Shown here: positions 26,500-36,480 of the stretch, piece by piece
How the letters are laid out: each line of letters begins with the position of its first letter
How positions within the stretch are numbered: position 1 is the first letter of the stretch
From: Nocardioides eburneiflavus
GTDB taxonomy: Bacteria > Actinomycetota > Actinomycetes > Propionibacteriales > Nocardioidaceae
Length of the DNA: 64,000 nt
Assembly (NCBI RefSeq): GCF_004785795.1
Contig: NZ_SRRO01000001.1
Location: 1,054,001-1,118,000 of the forward strand
Direction of reading: 5' to 3'
Notes under the pieces: model-generated
What the model saw: only the letters and a program-made list of their open reading frames with translations
Database searches by the model: none
Told to the model about the DNA's origin: nothing
Position numbers and translations under genes: made by a program

Positions 26500-27408
26500 G
26501 GCCTGCTCCGACGCGGCCTCCGCCTCGGCGCGCTCGGCCAGTGCCCGGCGTACGGACTCGCGGTAGGACAGCGGCTCGCCCGGCACCACGTCGCGGATCG
26601 AGGTGTCCGTGACGACGACCTCGTGCGACATCGAGTCGATGAGGTTGCGACCGGTCGTGGCGTCGACGTCGGTGACCAGCGCGAGCCAGTAGGACGACAG
26701 CCGCGGGGTCAGGACCGGGACGGTGACGATCGGGATCGTGCGGTTGTTCATCGAGTCCGCGGCGACCTTCATCATCTCGAGGTAGGTCAGCTGCTCGGTG
26801 CCGCCGATCTCGAAGACCCGCCCGAACGCTTTCTCGTTGTCCGTCACGCCGACGATGTAGCGGATCACGTCGTGGAGCGCGATCGGCTGCGTGCGCGTCC
26901 CGACCCACTTGGGCACGACCATCGCAGGCAGGTTCTTGACCAGCTGCCGGGTGATCTCCCACGAGATGCCGCCGTGCCCGACGACGATGGCCGCACGCAG
27001 GACGGTGACCGGTACCCCGTCCTCGCCGAGGAGGCCCTCGACCTCGCGTCGCGAACGCAGGTGGGCCGAGAGGTCGTCGGCGTCGTCGCCGAGTCCGCCC
27101 ATGTAGACGATCTGCCGCACGCCGGCCGCAGCCGCGGCGGCGCTGAAGTTGCGCGCCGCCTGCGCGTCCTTGCGCTCGAAGTCGGGGTCGTCGAGCGAGT
27201 GCACGAGGTAGACCGCCACGTCGACGCCCTCCAGCGCGGGGCGCAGCGACTCCGGGTCGGAGACGTCGGCGCCGACCGGCGCGCCCTCACCCTCGTACGC
27301 CTCCGGCCGACGGGTCATGGCGCGGACGTCGTGGCCGGCCTCGACCAGGGCGGGGACCAGGCGGCGGCCGATGAAGCCGGTGGCGCCGGTGACGAGAACA
27401 GTGGTCAC
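26488..27408 (-). CDS. NAD(P)-binding SDR/NmrA-like protein
   Basis: A 306-residue atypical short-chain dehydrogenase. The N-terminal TTVLVTGATGFIGRRLVPAL is a GxxGxxG Rossmann motif; the middle part (VYMGGLGDDADDLSAHLRSR) matches NAD-dependent epimerase-like proteins that lack a clear YxxxK pair. The C-terminal tail is Ala/Glu-rich. Function unknown; possibly redox sensing or a reductase. Confidence 0.78.
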   Translation of the reverse strand: MTTVLVTGATGFIGRRLVPALVEAGHDVRAMTRRPEAYEGEGAPVGADVSDPESLRPALEGVDVAVYLVHSLDDPDFERKDAQAARNFSAAAAAAGVRQIVYMGGLGDDADDLSAHLRSRREVEGLLGEDGVPVTVLRAAIVVGHGGISWEITRQLVKNLPAMVVPKWVGTRTQPIALHDVIRYIVGVTDNEKAFGRVFEIGGTEQLTYLEMMKVAADSMNNRTIPIVTVPVLTPRLSSYWLALVTDVDATTGRNLIDSMSHEVVVTDTSIRDVVPGEPLSYRESVRRALAERAEAEAASEQASEK

Positions 27409-27508
27409 GCGGGGTCCCCGCGGCGTTGTTCGGGGGAGCGCAGCGGAGGAGAAGAACGTCGTGGGGTGCTCATGTCTCCACTCTCTCAGCCGGGTCCCGA
27501 CGCCCGCC

Positions 27509-28834
27509 TCATCCGGCGGTGGCGGATCCCCTCCTGCGCGCGTCGAGGCGGGCCATCGCAGGAGTCGCCGACACCCCGTGCAGCACCACCGAGACGATCA
27601 CGGTGAACGCGACGGTCGACCACAGCCACGGCTCGTCGGGCACGTGCTCGTGGGTGACGGCGTACCCGAGGTAGAAGAGCGAGCCCACGCCGCGCACGCC
27701 GAAGAACGCCACAGCGGCGATCTCCCCGCGGTCCAGGCCGCCCTCCGCGTGCTCGTCGCGGGCGAGCACGGCCAGGGCGACGTAGCCGGCGAGCGGGCGC
27801 ACCACCAGCACGAGCGCGAGCGCCACGAGGACGCCACGCCAGTCCAGGTGCTCCAGCAGGCCGCGGGTCATCGCCATGCCGAGCACCAGCAGGATCAGGA
27901 GGGTCATGAGGCGCTCGAGGCGCTCGACCACGCCGTGCATCGCCCGGTGGTAGGAGTGATCGCGGTCGGCGGAGCGCAGCCGGATGGCGCAGGCGAAGAC
28001 CGCGAGGAAGCCGTAGCCGCCGACGAGCTCCGCGGCGCCGTACGACGCGAGCAGGGCCGCGACCGCCAGCAGCGGTTCGCCCGCGTCCGCCAGCCGCAGG
28101 TTCTCGTTGCGGGCGTGGAAGGCCTGTCGTCCCAGCAGCCACCCGGCCGCGAGTCCCACGGCGAGCCCGACGGCGATCTTGCCCACGACGTACCAGCCGA
28201 GCCAGGTCCCGGTCTCGGCGAGCCCGAAGCCGCCGGCCAGCAGCAGGAGGGCGAGGTGCACGAAGGGGAACGCGAGGCCGTCGTTGAGTCCCGCCTCCGC
28301 GGTGAGGGCGAAGCGGATGTCGTCGTCCTCCTGCTCCTCGCCGTCCTCCGCCTCCGCGGCGGCCACGTCCTCGGTGAGCGGCTCGCCCACCTGCACGTCG
28401 GAGGCGAGCACCGGGTCGGTCGGGGCGAGCACGGCGCCCAGCAGCAGGGCGACCGCCGGTGCCAGCCCGGCCACCCACCAGCCGAGCAGCATCGTGCCGA
28501 GGATCGTCAGCGGCATGGCGACCAGCAGCATCCGCCAGACCGGCGACCAGGTGCGCCACGACGCCCACGACCTCAGCTCGAGGATCCGGTCGATCGCCAG
28601 CCCGACGCCCATCAGGGAGACCAGGACGGTGAACTCGGTGACGTGGGTGATCAGCTCGCGGTTGTCCTCCGGCTGCAGGCTCACCTCGTCCGAGAGGGGC
28701 AGCAGGCCGATGGCCAGACCGACCCCGACCAGGACGATGGGGGGCGACAGCGCCACCCGTCGGGTGACGTGCGGCAGGAGCGTCGCCAGCAGCAGCGACA
28801 GCCCGAGGATGAGGTAGACCGCGCCTCCGGTCAT
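27509..28834 (-). CDS. Na+/H+ antiporter, CPA1 (NhaP) family
   Basis: A 441-residue protein with 12-13 membrane helices. The core ion motifs are APTDPVLASDVQVG and AEAGLNDGLAFPFVH (the ND motif of electroneutral CPA1 exchangers). An acidic loop (AEAEDGEEQEDDD) lies between them. It exports Na+ or K+ for protons and helps control pH and salt. Confidence 0.88.
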   Translation of the reverse strand: MTGGAVYLILGLSLLLATLLPHVTRRVALSPPIVLVGVGLAIGLLPLSDEVSLQPEDNRELITHVTEFTVLVSLMGVGLAIDRILELRSWASWRTWSPVWRMLLVAMPLTILGTMLLGWWVAGLAPAVALLLGAVLAPTDPVLASDVQVGEPLTEDVAAAEAEDGEEQEDDDIRFALTAEAGLNDGLAFPFVHLALLLLAGGFGLAETGTWLGWYVVGKIAVGLAVGLAAGWLLGRQAFHARNENLRLADAGEPLLAVAALLASYGAAELVGGYGFLAVFACAIRLRSADRDHSYHRAMHGVVERLERLMTLLILLVLGMAMTRGLLEHLDWRGVLVALALVLVVRPLAGYVALAVLARDEHAEGGLDRGEIAAVAFFGVRGVGSLFYLGYAVTHEHVPDEPWLWSTVAFTVIVSVVLHGVSATPAMARLDARRRGSATAG

Positions 28835-28958
28835 CGAAGGCGCGGGAGATCGTGGGGTGCCGGCACCTCACCAGCCTTCCACCGGCCCGGTGGCGCGGGC
28901 GACACCCGGGTGGGCGGGACGCGGGGAGACGTACGCCACCCGCGGGCACCGCATGTCG

Positions 28959-29552
28959 TCAGGGCGAGGACTGCCTGCTCCGCGGACGCCGCGCGGCGAA
29001 CTCCGCCTGGCTCTCGTCGATCGCCTGCTCGTAGGCCGTGACGAGCCCCGCGATCGTCAGCGGCTTGAGCCGGTGGACGAACTCGCGCAGCTGCTCGGCG
29101 GTGTAGCCGGCCTCGCGGAACTGCGGCCACACCTTGGTGCGGACGATCTCGGAGAGCTCCTCGGCGACCTGCCGGCCGTGCGCGGCGTAGACCTCGGCGA
29201 CCGCCTGCGCGGCCTCGGGCGAGATGCCCATCCCGGACAGGTTGCCCGACACGTCGACGTCGCGGTCGCCGGTCACGGGCGCGAGCAGCGAGAGGTGGCG
29301 GGCGATGTCGGACGGGGTGGCGGTGGCGGGGATCTGCTCGACGTACTTCTCGATGGCCGACAGCGTGAACCCGTGGCCCTGCAGCTCGCGGACCAGCTCG
29401 AGGCGGGCGACGTGGTCGGGGCCGTAGTAGCCCGAGCGGCCGCGACGCACCGGTGCCGGGACCAGGCCGCGGGAGGCGTAGAAGCGCACGTTGCGCGCGC
29501 TCACGCCCGTACGCTCCGTCAGCTCGTCCAGCGTGAGCAGCTCGGTCTCCAC
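28959..29552 (-). CDS. MerR family transcriptional regulator
   Basis: A 197-residue protein: MerR helix-turn-helix LTLDELTERTGVSARNVRFY and wing PAPVRRGRSGYYGPDHVARL, coiled coil, then a C-terminal domain without Cys metal sites. GTG 29552 is supported by GAGGAGG 5 nt upstream. It is divergent from the thiolase gene, whose promoter spacer contains a perfect dyad, so it probably controls the fadA/fadB-like pair in response to an acyl compound. Confidence 0.85.
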   Translation of the reverse strand: METELLTLDELTERTGVSARNVRFYASRGLVPAPVRRGRSGYYGPDHVARLELVRELQGHGFTLSAIEKYVEQIPATATPSDIARHLSLLAPVTGDRDVDVSGNLSGMGISPEAAQAVAEVYAAHGRQVAEELSEIVRTKVWPQFREAGYTAEQLREFVHRLKPLTIAGLVTAYEQAIDESQAEFAARRPRSRQSSP

Positions 29553-29582
29553 ATCTCCTCCTCGTGACGCGCGCCACACCTG

Positions 29583-29611
29583 TTGGACTGTGACAGTAAT
29601 GGTGTCACAAT
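29583..29611 (+). promoter_or_regulatory. Thiolase promoter with a MerR-type dyad in the spacer
   Basis: TTGGAC (29583-29588) and CACAAT (29606-29611) are 17 bp apart. TGTGACA (29589-29595) and TGTCACA (29603-29609) form a perfect inverted repeat that fills the spacer. The ATG lies 7 nt after the -10, so the mRNA may be leaderless. Confidence 0.6.
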
Positions 29612-29618
29612 CGGGGGC

Positions 29619-30830
<1,212 letters not shown>

Positions 30831-30867
30831 GGCGCGAAGCGCCGTGACCAGCTCCGACCCCGTCATC

Positions 30868-30927
30868 GGTGGTTGAGCAGCGAGCCGGGCTGAGCCTGCG
30901 AAGCCCGGACCGAGCGTGTCGAAACCC
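30868..30927. repeat. Interspersed element, copy 1
   Basis: Starts GGTGGTTGAGCAGCGAGC and ends GAGCGTGTCGAAACCC with a different, GGGC-rich centre. It has the same ends as the other copies in the 44-52 kb region and lies between the thiolase and fadB-like genes. Confidence 0.75.
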
Positions 30928-30972
30928 GATCAGACGACAAGCAGCCCCAGCACACGAACTTCAGATCCCCTT

Positions 30973-31007
30973 GGTCTCGACACGGTCGCTGCGCGACCTG
31001 CTCAACC
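30973..31007. repeat. Interspersed element, copy 2 (inverted)
   Basis: GGTCTCGACACGGTCGCTGC through CTGCTCAACC, in the opposite orientation to copy 1, so the two could pair across the intergenic region. It ends 28 bp before the fadB-like ATG. Confidence 0.75.
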
Positions 31008-31035
31008 GGCGGGCGAGAGAACTCAAAGGAACCAC

Positions 31036-33258
31036 ATGACTTCCACTGACACCCTGACCGCGGTCCGCTACGACCGCGACGCCGACGGCATCGTCACGCT
31101 GACCCTCGACGACCCGACGGCCAGCGCCAACACCATGAACGAGCTCTACCAGTCGTCGATGGAGGCCGCCGTCCAGCGGCTCCACGACGAGGTCGACGAC
31201 GTCACCGGCGTCGTCCTGGCCAGCGCGAAGAAGACCTTCTTCGCCGGCGGCAACCTCAAGAGCATGATGAAGGCGACCCCCGACGACGCCGACGAGATCT
31301 TCGCGATGGGCGAGGCGGTCAAGTCCAGCCTGCGCCGGCTCGAGACCTTCCCGCGCCCGGTCGTCGCGGCGATCAACGGCGCGGCGCTCGGCGGCGGCCT
31401 CGAGATCGCGCTGGCGGCCAACCGGCGCATCGCCGTCGACGACCGCTCGGTCAAGATCGGCCTGCCCGAGGCCACCCTCGGCCTGCTTCCAGGCGGCGGC
31501 GGCGTCACCCGGGTCGTACGCATGCTCGGTCTCCAGTCCGCGCTGATGGACGTCCTCATGCCCGGCACCCAGTTCGACCCGCAGGGGGCGCTGGCCAAGG
31601 GGCTCATCGACGAGGTCGTGCCCACCCGCGAGGAGCTCGTGCCTGCGGCGAAGGCGTGGATCCTCGAGCACAAGGACGACGAGGACGCAGCGTCGAACCC
31701 GTGGGACCGCGCCGGCTACAAGATGCCCGGCGGCACCCCGAGGACGCCGGCGCTCGCGCAGTTCCTGCCGGCCTTCCCGGCGCTGCTGCGCAAGCAGACC
31801 AAGGGCGCGGTCTACCCCGCGCCGCGGGCGATCATGAGCGCGGCCGTGGAGGGCGCGCAGGTCGACTTCGACACCGCGTCGCGCATCGAGAGCCGCTACT
31901 TCACCAACCTGGTGGTCAACCAGCAGGCCAAGAACATGATCCAGGCGTTCTTCTTCGACCTGCAGGCGATCAACTCCGGGTCCCTGAGGCCCCAGGGCAT
32001 CGAGCGGTGGCAGGCGACGAAGGTGGCGGTGCTCGGCGCCGGGATGATGGGCGCCGGGATCGCCTACTCCTGTGCCCGTGCGGGCATGCAGGTCGTGCTC
32101 AAGGACGTCTCGTTCGAGGCGGCGGAGCGCGGCAAGGCGTACACCGCGAAGCTCAACGCGAAGGGCGTCGAGCGCGGCAAGATGACCCAGGACAAGGCCG
32201 ACGAGCTGCTCGCGCGGATCACGCCGACCGCCGACGCCGCCGACCTCGCCGGCTGCGACCTGGTCATCGAGGCCGTCTTCGAGGACCCCTCGCTCAAGGC
32301 CAAGGTCTTCGCCGAGGTGGCGCCCCACGTCGACGCCGACGCGCTGCTGTGCTCCAACACCTCGACCCTGCCGATCACCGAGCTCGCCACCGGCGTGGAC
32401 CGCCCGGCCGACTTCATCGGCCTGCACTTCTTCAGCCCCGTCTACAAGATGCCGCTCGTCGAGATCATCCGCGGCGCGGAGACCTCCGACGCCGCGCTCG
32501 CCAAGGCGTACGACGTCGTGCAGCAGATCCGCAAGACGCCGATCGTCGTCAACGACTCGCGCGGCTTCTACACCTCGCGCGTCATCGGCACCCAGATCAA
32601 CGAGGGCCTCGCGATGCTCGCCGAGGGCGTGCACCCGGTCTCGCTGGAGCGCGCGGCCACCTCGGCCGGCTTCCCGGTGGGGCCGCTGCAGATCAGCGAC
32701 GAGCTCAACATGGAGCTGATGGCCAAGATCCGCAAGGCCACCGAGGACGCCGCCGAGCGCGAGGGCATCGACCTCGGCGACTACCCGGCCGGCGAGGTCA
32801 TCGCGACCATGATCGGCCTCGGGCGGCCGTCCCGGCTCATGGGCGCCGGCTTCTACGACTACGACGAGGACGGCCGGCGTACGACGCTGTGGCCCGGGCT
32901 CGCCGAGACGTTCCCCGTGGCGAAGCAGCAGATCCCGATCCGCGACGTCCGCGACCGGATGCTGTTCATCGAGGCGCTCGAGACCGCGAAGTGCCTCGAG
33001 GAGGGCGTCATCACCTCTGCCGCGGCGGCCAACATCGGCTCGATCATGGGCATCGGCTTCCCCGCGCTCACCGGCGGTGCCGCCCAGTTCATGACCGGCT
33101 GGCAGGCGCTCGACGAGACCGGCCACGGAACCGGACCGGTCGGGCTGGACGCCTTCCTGGCCCGGGCCGACGAGCTCGCGGACACGTACGGCGAGCGGTT
33201 CCGCCCCACGGCGTACCTGCGCGAGCTGGCCGCGAAGGGCGAGTCCTTCCCTGCCTGA
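31036..33258 (+). CDS. FadB/FadJ-like 3-hydroxyacyl-CoA dehydrogenase/enoyl-CoA hydratase
   Basis: A 740-residue multifunctional protein. Residues 10-200 are an enoyl-CoA hydratase with Glu residues in GGLEIALAANRR and GLPEATLGLLPGGGG. The NAD domain begins near residue 330 (VAVLGAGMMGAGIAYSC), followed by 3-hydroxyacyl-CoA dehydrogenase blocks (GLHFFSPVYKMPLVE). It carries out steps two and three of beta-oxidation. The frame is open upstream through the repeat, but ATG 31036 has an AAAGGA ribosome binding site and the usual N-terminus. Confidence 0.92.
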   Translation: MTSTDTLTAVRYDRDADGIVTLTLDDPTASANTMNELYQSSMEAAVQRLHDEVDDVTGVVLASAKKTFFAGGNLKSMMKATPDDADEIFAMGEAVKSSLRRLETFPRPVVAAINGAALGGGLEIALAANRRIAVDDRSVKIGLPEATLGLLPGGGGVTRVVRMLGLQSALMDVLMPGTQFDPQGALAKGLIDEVVPTREELVPAAKAWILEHKDDEDAASNPWDRAGYKMPGGTPRTPALAQFLPAFPALLRKQTKGAVYPAPRAIMSAAVEGAQVDFDTASRIESRYFTNLVVNQQAKNMIQAFFFDLQAINSGSLRPQGIERWQATKVAVLGAGMMGAGIAYSCARAGMQVVLKDVSFEAAERGKAYTAKLNAKGVERGKMTQDKADELLARITPTADAADLAGCDLVIEAVFEDPSLKAKVFAEVAPHVDADALLCSNTSTLPITELATGVDRPADFIGLHFFSPVYKMPLVEIIRGAETSDAALAKAYDVVQQIRKTPIVVNDSRGFYTSRVIGTQINEGLAMLAEGVHPVSLERAATSAGFPVGPLQISDELNMELMAKIRKATEDAAEREGIDLGDYPAGEVIATMIGLGRPSRLMGAGFYDYDEDGRRTTLWPGLAETFPVAKQQIPIRDVRDRMLFIEALETAKCLEEGVITSAAAANIGSIMGIGFPALTGGAAQFMTGWQALDETGHGTGPVGLDAFLARADELADTYGERFRPTAYLRELAAKGESFPA

Positions 33259-33260
33259 CC

Positions 33261-33430
33261 GTCGAGTCGGCGCGTCCTGACGGCTCAGCTCCATCGAGTC
33301 GGCGCATCCTGACGGCATAGCCCCATCGAGTCGGCGCATCCTGACGCAGGATGCGCCGACTCGACGCGTGTCCGGGGCGAGGATGCGCCGACTCGACGCG
33401 TTTCCGGGGCGAGGATGCGCCGCCTCGGCG
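33261..33430. repeat. Symmetric array: three 32-bp units and three inverted units
   Basis: CGGCGC(A/G)TCC occurs at 33268, 33300 and 33332. Its complement GGATGCGCCG occurs at 33349, 33381 and 33413. Both series have an exact 32-bp period and mirror each other about 33345. Each unit sits in a GTCGAGTCGGCGCATCCTGA-like context; the last unit is diverged. The array fills the gap before the ABC ATPase gene and could fold into one long stem or several hairpins. Confidence 0.85.
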
Positions 33431-33441
33431 AGAATCGTGAG

Positions 33442-34140
33442 GTGACCCAGACCCCCGCTGTCGTCGTGCGCGGCCTCCACGTCCGCTTCGGCGACGTCGA
33501 GGCCGTCGCCGGCGTCGACCTCACCGCCGAGGCCGGGCAGGCGACCGCGCTGCTCGGGCGCAACGGTGCCGGCAAGTCGACCACGATGAAGGTCCTCGCC
33601 GGCGTGGTCCCGCCGACCGCCGGGGAGGTGACCGTCGCGGGCCACGACGCCGCCACCGACGCGCTCGGCGTCAAGCGGTCCGTGGGCTACTGCCCCGACG
33701 TCGGCGGCCTCGTGCCGCGGGCCACGCCGTGGGAGCACCTCCAGCTCAGCGCACGCCTGCGCCGGATGCCCGACTGGGAGGAGCGCGGCCGCGACCTCCT
33801 CGAGCGCTTCGAGCTCGGCGACGTCGCCCACCGCGTGGTCGGCGGCTTCAGCCACGGCATGAGCCGCCGCCTCAGCGTCGTCCTGGCGTCCCTCCACGAG
33901 CCCGCGGTCCTGCTGCTCGACGAACCGTTCGACGGCGTCGACCCGATCGGCGTCGACGCGACGCTCGAGGTGGTCGCCGACGCCCGCGCCCGCGGCGCGT
34001 GCGTGCTGCTGTCCACCCACCTGCGCGACCTCGCGCTCGAGGCCTGCGGAGAAGCCGTCGTCCTGCGCGGCGGCAACCGCGTCGCCGCGATGCAGGCGGG
34101 CGAGCTCACCGGCGAGGCCTACCGTGCGCTCCTCGACTGA
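33442..34140 (+). CDS. ABC transporter ATP-binding protein
   Basis: A 232-residue ABC ATPase. Walker A LLGRNGAGKST (about residues 38-47), signature-like FSHGMSRRLSVV and Walker B VLLLDEPFDGVD are present; the signature deviates from LSGGQ. GTG 33442 is chosen because an upstream in-frame ATG (33415) lies inside the repeat array. It overlaps the membrane gene by 17 bp and powers that exporter. The substrate is unknown. Confidence 0.85.
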   Translation: MTQTPAVVVRGLHVRFGDVEAVAGVDLTAEAGQATALLGRNGAGKSTTMKVLAGVVPPTAGEVTVAGHDAATDALGVKRSVGYCPDVGGLVPRATPWEHLQLSARLRRMPDWEERGRDLLERFELGDVAHRVVGGFSHGMSRRLSVVLASLHEPAVLLLDEPFDGVDPIGVDATLEVVADARARGACVLLSTHLRDLALEACGEAVVLRGGNRVAAMQAGELTGEAYRALLD

Positions 34141-35662
34141 CCACTGGGTCGACGCCGCGCGCGACACCGGGCACCTCCTCGGCTTCCGCGCGCGGACCGT
34201 ACGCCGCCGTCGGGCCAGCGCCTTCGGCCTCGCCGTGGTGCTCGCGCTGACGGCCGCCTTCGCCCTCGCCCCGAGCGGCTTCGACGTCGGGTCCGTCGGC
34301 TCGCCCGCCGTGGAGCGCGCGCTGGCCACGGTCCAGGGCAACCTCGGCGCGGCGTTCGCCGGCTTCCTGCTGCTCGCCATCAGCTCCGCCATGGGCAGCG
34401 GCGGCGGCCGCGAGCTCCTGTCGCGCAATGAGGCGGCCGTGCACCCGATCAGCGCCGTGACCGAGCACCTCGGCGCGCTCCTCCTCGCCCCGGTCAACCT
34501 CGCCTGGCTGGTCCAGGTGTGGGGCCTGCTCGCGGTGACGGCACTGGTCGCCCCGTCCGGCGGCCTGCTGGGCGCGCAGGTCGTCGTGCTCGCGTGGGTC
34601 CTCGCGGCGACCGCGCTCGGGCAGGCGGCCGGCTGGGCGGTCGAGGGCGTACGCCGCACGCCGCACGGCGTGCTCGTCGTACGGTCGGTCGGTGGAGCGG
34701 TCGTGGCGGTGCTGGCCTGCCTCCACCTCGCCGGGCTGCTCGGTGCGCTCGTACGGTCCCTGCCGACGACGTGGGTCGCGGCGACGGCGCAGACCTCGGA
34801 CTGGCCGCTCGTCGTGGTCCTCCTGCTCGCTCTCGCCGTCGTGGGGGTCGTGGTCGGCGCCACGCCCGCCAGGTGGGCGCTGGGCCTGCCGCCGCGCGAG
34901 GAGCTGCGCGTGCAGTCCGGCGTGCACGAGGCCCGCCACGCCCCCGAGCCGCGCTGGGGGTCGCCCGACCGGGCGCTGCTGCGGCGTCTCGACCGCGACT
35001 CGGTGTGGCGCTCGGTCGGCATGCGTCGCGGGTTGATGGTGCTGGGCCTCGGACCGGGCCTGGTCGCGCTGGTCGCCGGGCTCGAGTGGAGCTCGGTGAT
35101 GGTGCTGCCGGGACTCACCGCGAGCGGTGCCGCGCTGCTCTTCGCCGTCAACGCCTGGTGCCTCGACGGCAAGGGGATGGTCTGGCGCGAGACGCTGCCG
35201 GTCTCGTCGGCCGACGTGTTCGACGTACGCACCCTCGTCGTCGCCGAGTGCATGGCGGTCGTCTCCGGGATCACGGTCGTGCTCGCGCTGCTGCGCAACG
35301 GGCTGCCTCCGGTGGTCGTCGGGGTCGCGGTGCTGTCGTGCTGGCTCGTGGTGGTCGTGCAGGTCCTGGCGATCGTGATGACCTGGTCGGTGCGCTCGCC
35401 GTACGGCGTCGACCTGTCCTCGCCGCGCGCGACGCCCGCGCCGCACGCCGCGATGGCCGGCTACGCCGGACGGCTCTCGGTCGTCACCACCCTGACCGCG
35501 CTGCTCTTCACCGGCCTCTCCGCGGTCCCGTGGGCGTGGGTCCCGGCCGCCGCCGCGCTGCCGTTTCTGGCGTGGTCGACGCGACGGCTCGTACGCGCCC
35601 GTCGCCGCTGGCTCGTCGGGGACGAGCGGGCGCGGGTCGTGCTGACGGTCGCAGCCGTCTGA
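34124..35662 (+). CDS. ABC exporter membrane subunit (ABC-2-like)
   Basis: A 512-residue protein with about 12 hydrophobic segments and no soluble domain with motifs. The GTG start lies inside the ATPase gene, so the two are translationally coupled and probably form one exporter. The protein shows only general similarity to ABC-2-type or actinobacterial exporter permeases, and I cannot name its substrate. Confidence 0.65.
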   Translation: MRSSTDHWVDAARDTGHLLGFRARTVRRRRASAFGLAVVLALTAAFALAPSGFDVGSVGSPAVERALATVQGNLGAAFAGFLLLAISSAMGSGGGRELLSRNEAAVHPISAVTEHLGALLLAPVNLAWLVQVWGLLAVTALVAPSGGLLGAQVVVLAWVLAATALGQAAGWAVEGVRRTPHGVLVVRSVGGAVVAVLACLHLAGLLGALVRSLPTTWVAATAQTSDWPLVVVLLLALAVVGVVVGATPARWALGLPPREELRVQSGVHEARHAPEPRWGSPDRALLRRLDRDSVWRSVGMRRGLMVLGLGPGLVALVAGLEWSSVMVLPGLTASGAALLFAVNAWCLDGKGMVWRETLPVSSADVFDVRTLVVAECMAVVSGITVVLALLRNGLPPVVVGVAVLSCWLVVVVQVLAIVMTWSVRSPYGVDLSSPRATPAPHAAMAGYAGRLSVVTTLTALLFTGLSAVPWAWVPAAAALPFLAWSTRRLVRARRRWLVGDERARVVLTVAAV

Positions 35663-35775
35663 GATCTGTCCGCGGGGCCCGTCGAGCGTCATACGGACCG
35701 GCACCCATGCGGCACCCATGCGTACGGCTTCGTATGACGCCGGCGCTGCGGGGCTGGGCGGGGCCGGGTCGCGGC

Positions 35776-36480
35776 TCAGCGGGTGACCGCCACCCTGGCG
35801 GACCGGGCCCGCCCGCCGAGCGAGCGGACCGCGAGACGGCGCAGGTCGTCGAGAGAGCGTACGGCGACCCGCTCCGCGCGGCGACGCGCAGCGGGTGCCT
35901 GGACGGCGGTGCGCAGCAGCGCGGCCTCGGCCTCGAACCACGCAGCGACCTCGGCGAGGGCCGGGTCCGGGAGGCGACCGACCGCGTCCACCTGGACCAC
36001 GACCTGGAAGGCGGCCGTCGCGGTCCGGCAGGTCGCGCAGGCGTCGCCGACCGCCAGCGCCCGGTTGGTGGGGCGGGCGCGGGTGCCGGGGCCGATGACG
36101 ACGACCTGCACCGCGAGCGCCGTCGCGGTGCAGTCCCAGCAGTCCTGCGTCCAGGCCGACGCCACGTTGTCGAAACGCGCGGACGCGGGACCGGGCACGT
36201 AGAGCACCTGCAGCACCGCGCTCTCGCCGCGGCAGGTGTGGCAGGCCGTCGTGGTCGTGGCCACGGCGTCGGCCTTCAGGGCGGCGTTGCGGACCGTGAC
36301 CTCCCTGACGACTAGTTCGCGGTCCTCGCGCCGCTGGTCGCTGGGCTGGGCGCTGGCGACCACGTCGAGGTCACGTCGCTCGGCCCCCGACCCACCCGAC
36401 CCGCCCGGTCGCGCGTCCGCCGCGCCGGCCAGCAGCAGCACCGCCACGACGGCGTGGACGGCCGCTGCGCGCGGGGTCAC
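35776..36480 (-). CDS. Secreted protein with three CxxC motifs
   Basis: A 234-residue protein. Residues 8-25 (VHAVVAVLLLAGAADA) look like a signal peptide, though the charged n-region is short. Three CxxC motifs follow: ACHTCRG, DCWDCTA and ACATCRT, each followed by a hydrophobic strand (AVLQVLYV, AVQVVVIG, AFQVVVQV), so the middle looks like a repeated module. The C-terminus is an Arg-rich helix. I do not recognise a named family. GTG 36480 overlaps the stop of the M50/ATPase gene (GTGA), tying it to that system; a redox, metal-binding or peptide-capturing role outside the membrane is a guess. Confidence 0.7.
   Translation of the reverse strand: MTPRAAAVHAVVAVLLLAGAADARPGGSGGSGAERRDLDVVASAQPSDQRREDRELVVREVTVRNAALKADAVATTTTACHTCRGESAVLQVLYVPGPASARFDNVASAWTQDCWDCTATALAVQVVVIGPGTRARPTNRALAVGDACATCRTATAAFQVVVQVDAVGRLPDPALAEVAAWFEAEAALLRTAVQAPAARRRAERVAVRSLDDLRRLAVRSLGGRARSARVAVTR

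Noticed and set aside
33261..33430. CRISPR array
   Set aside because: Units are inverted in the second half, spacers are not unique 30-nt sequences, and no cas gene is present.
30961..35298. A 1,445-codon open frame on the minus strand
   Set aside because: It lies opposite the fadB-like and ABC genes, whose products have clear motifs. The translation is low-complexity, rich in Arg, Ala, Gly and His; such shadows are normal in very GC-rich DNA.
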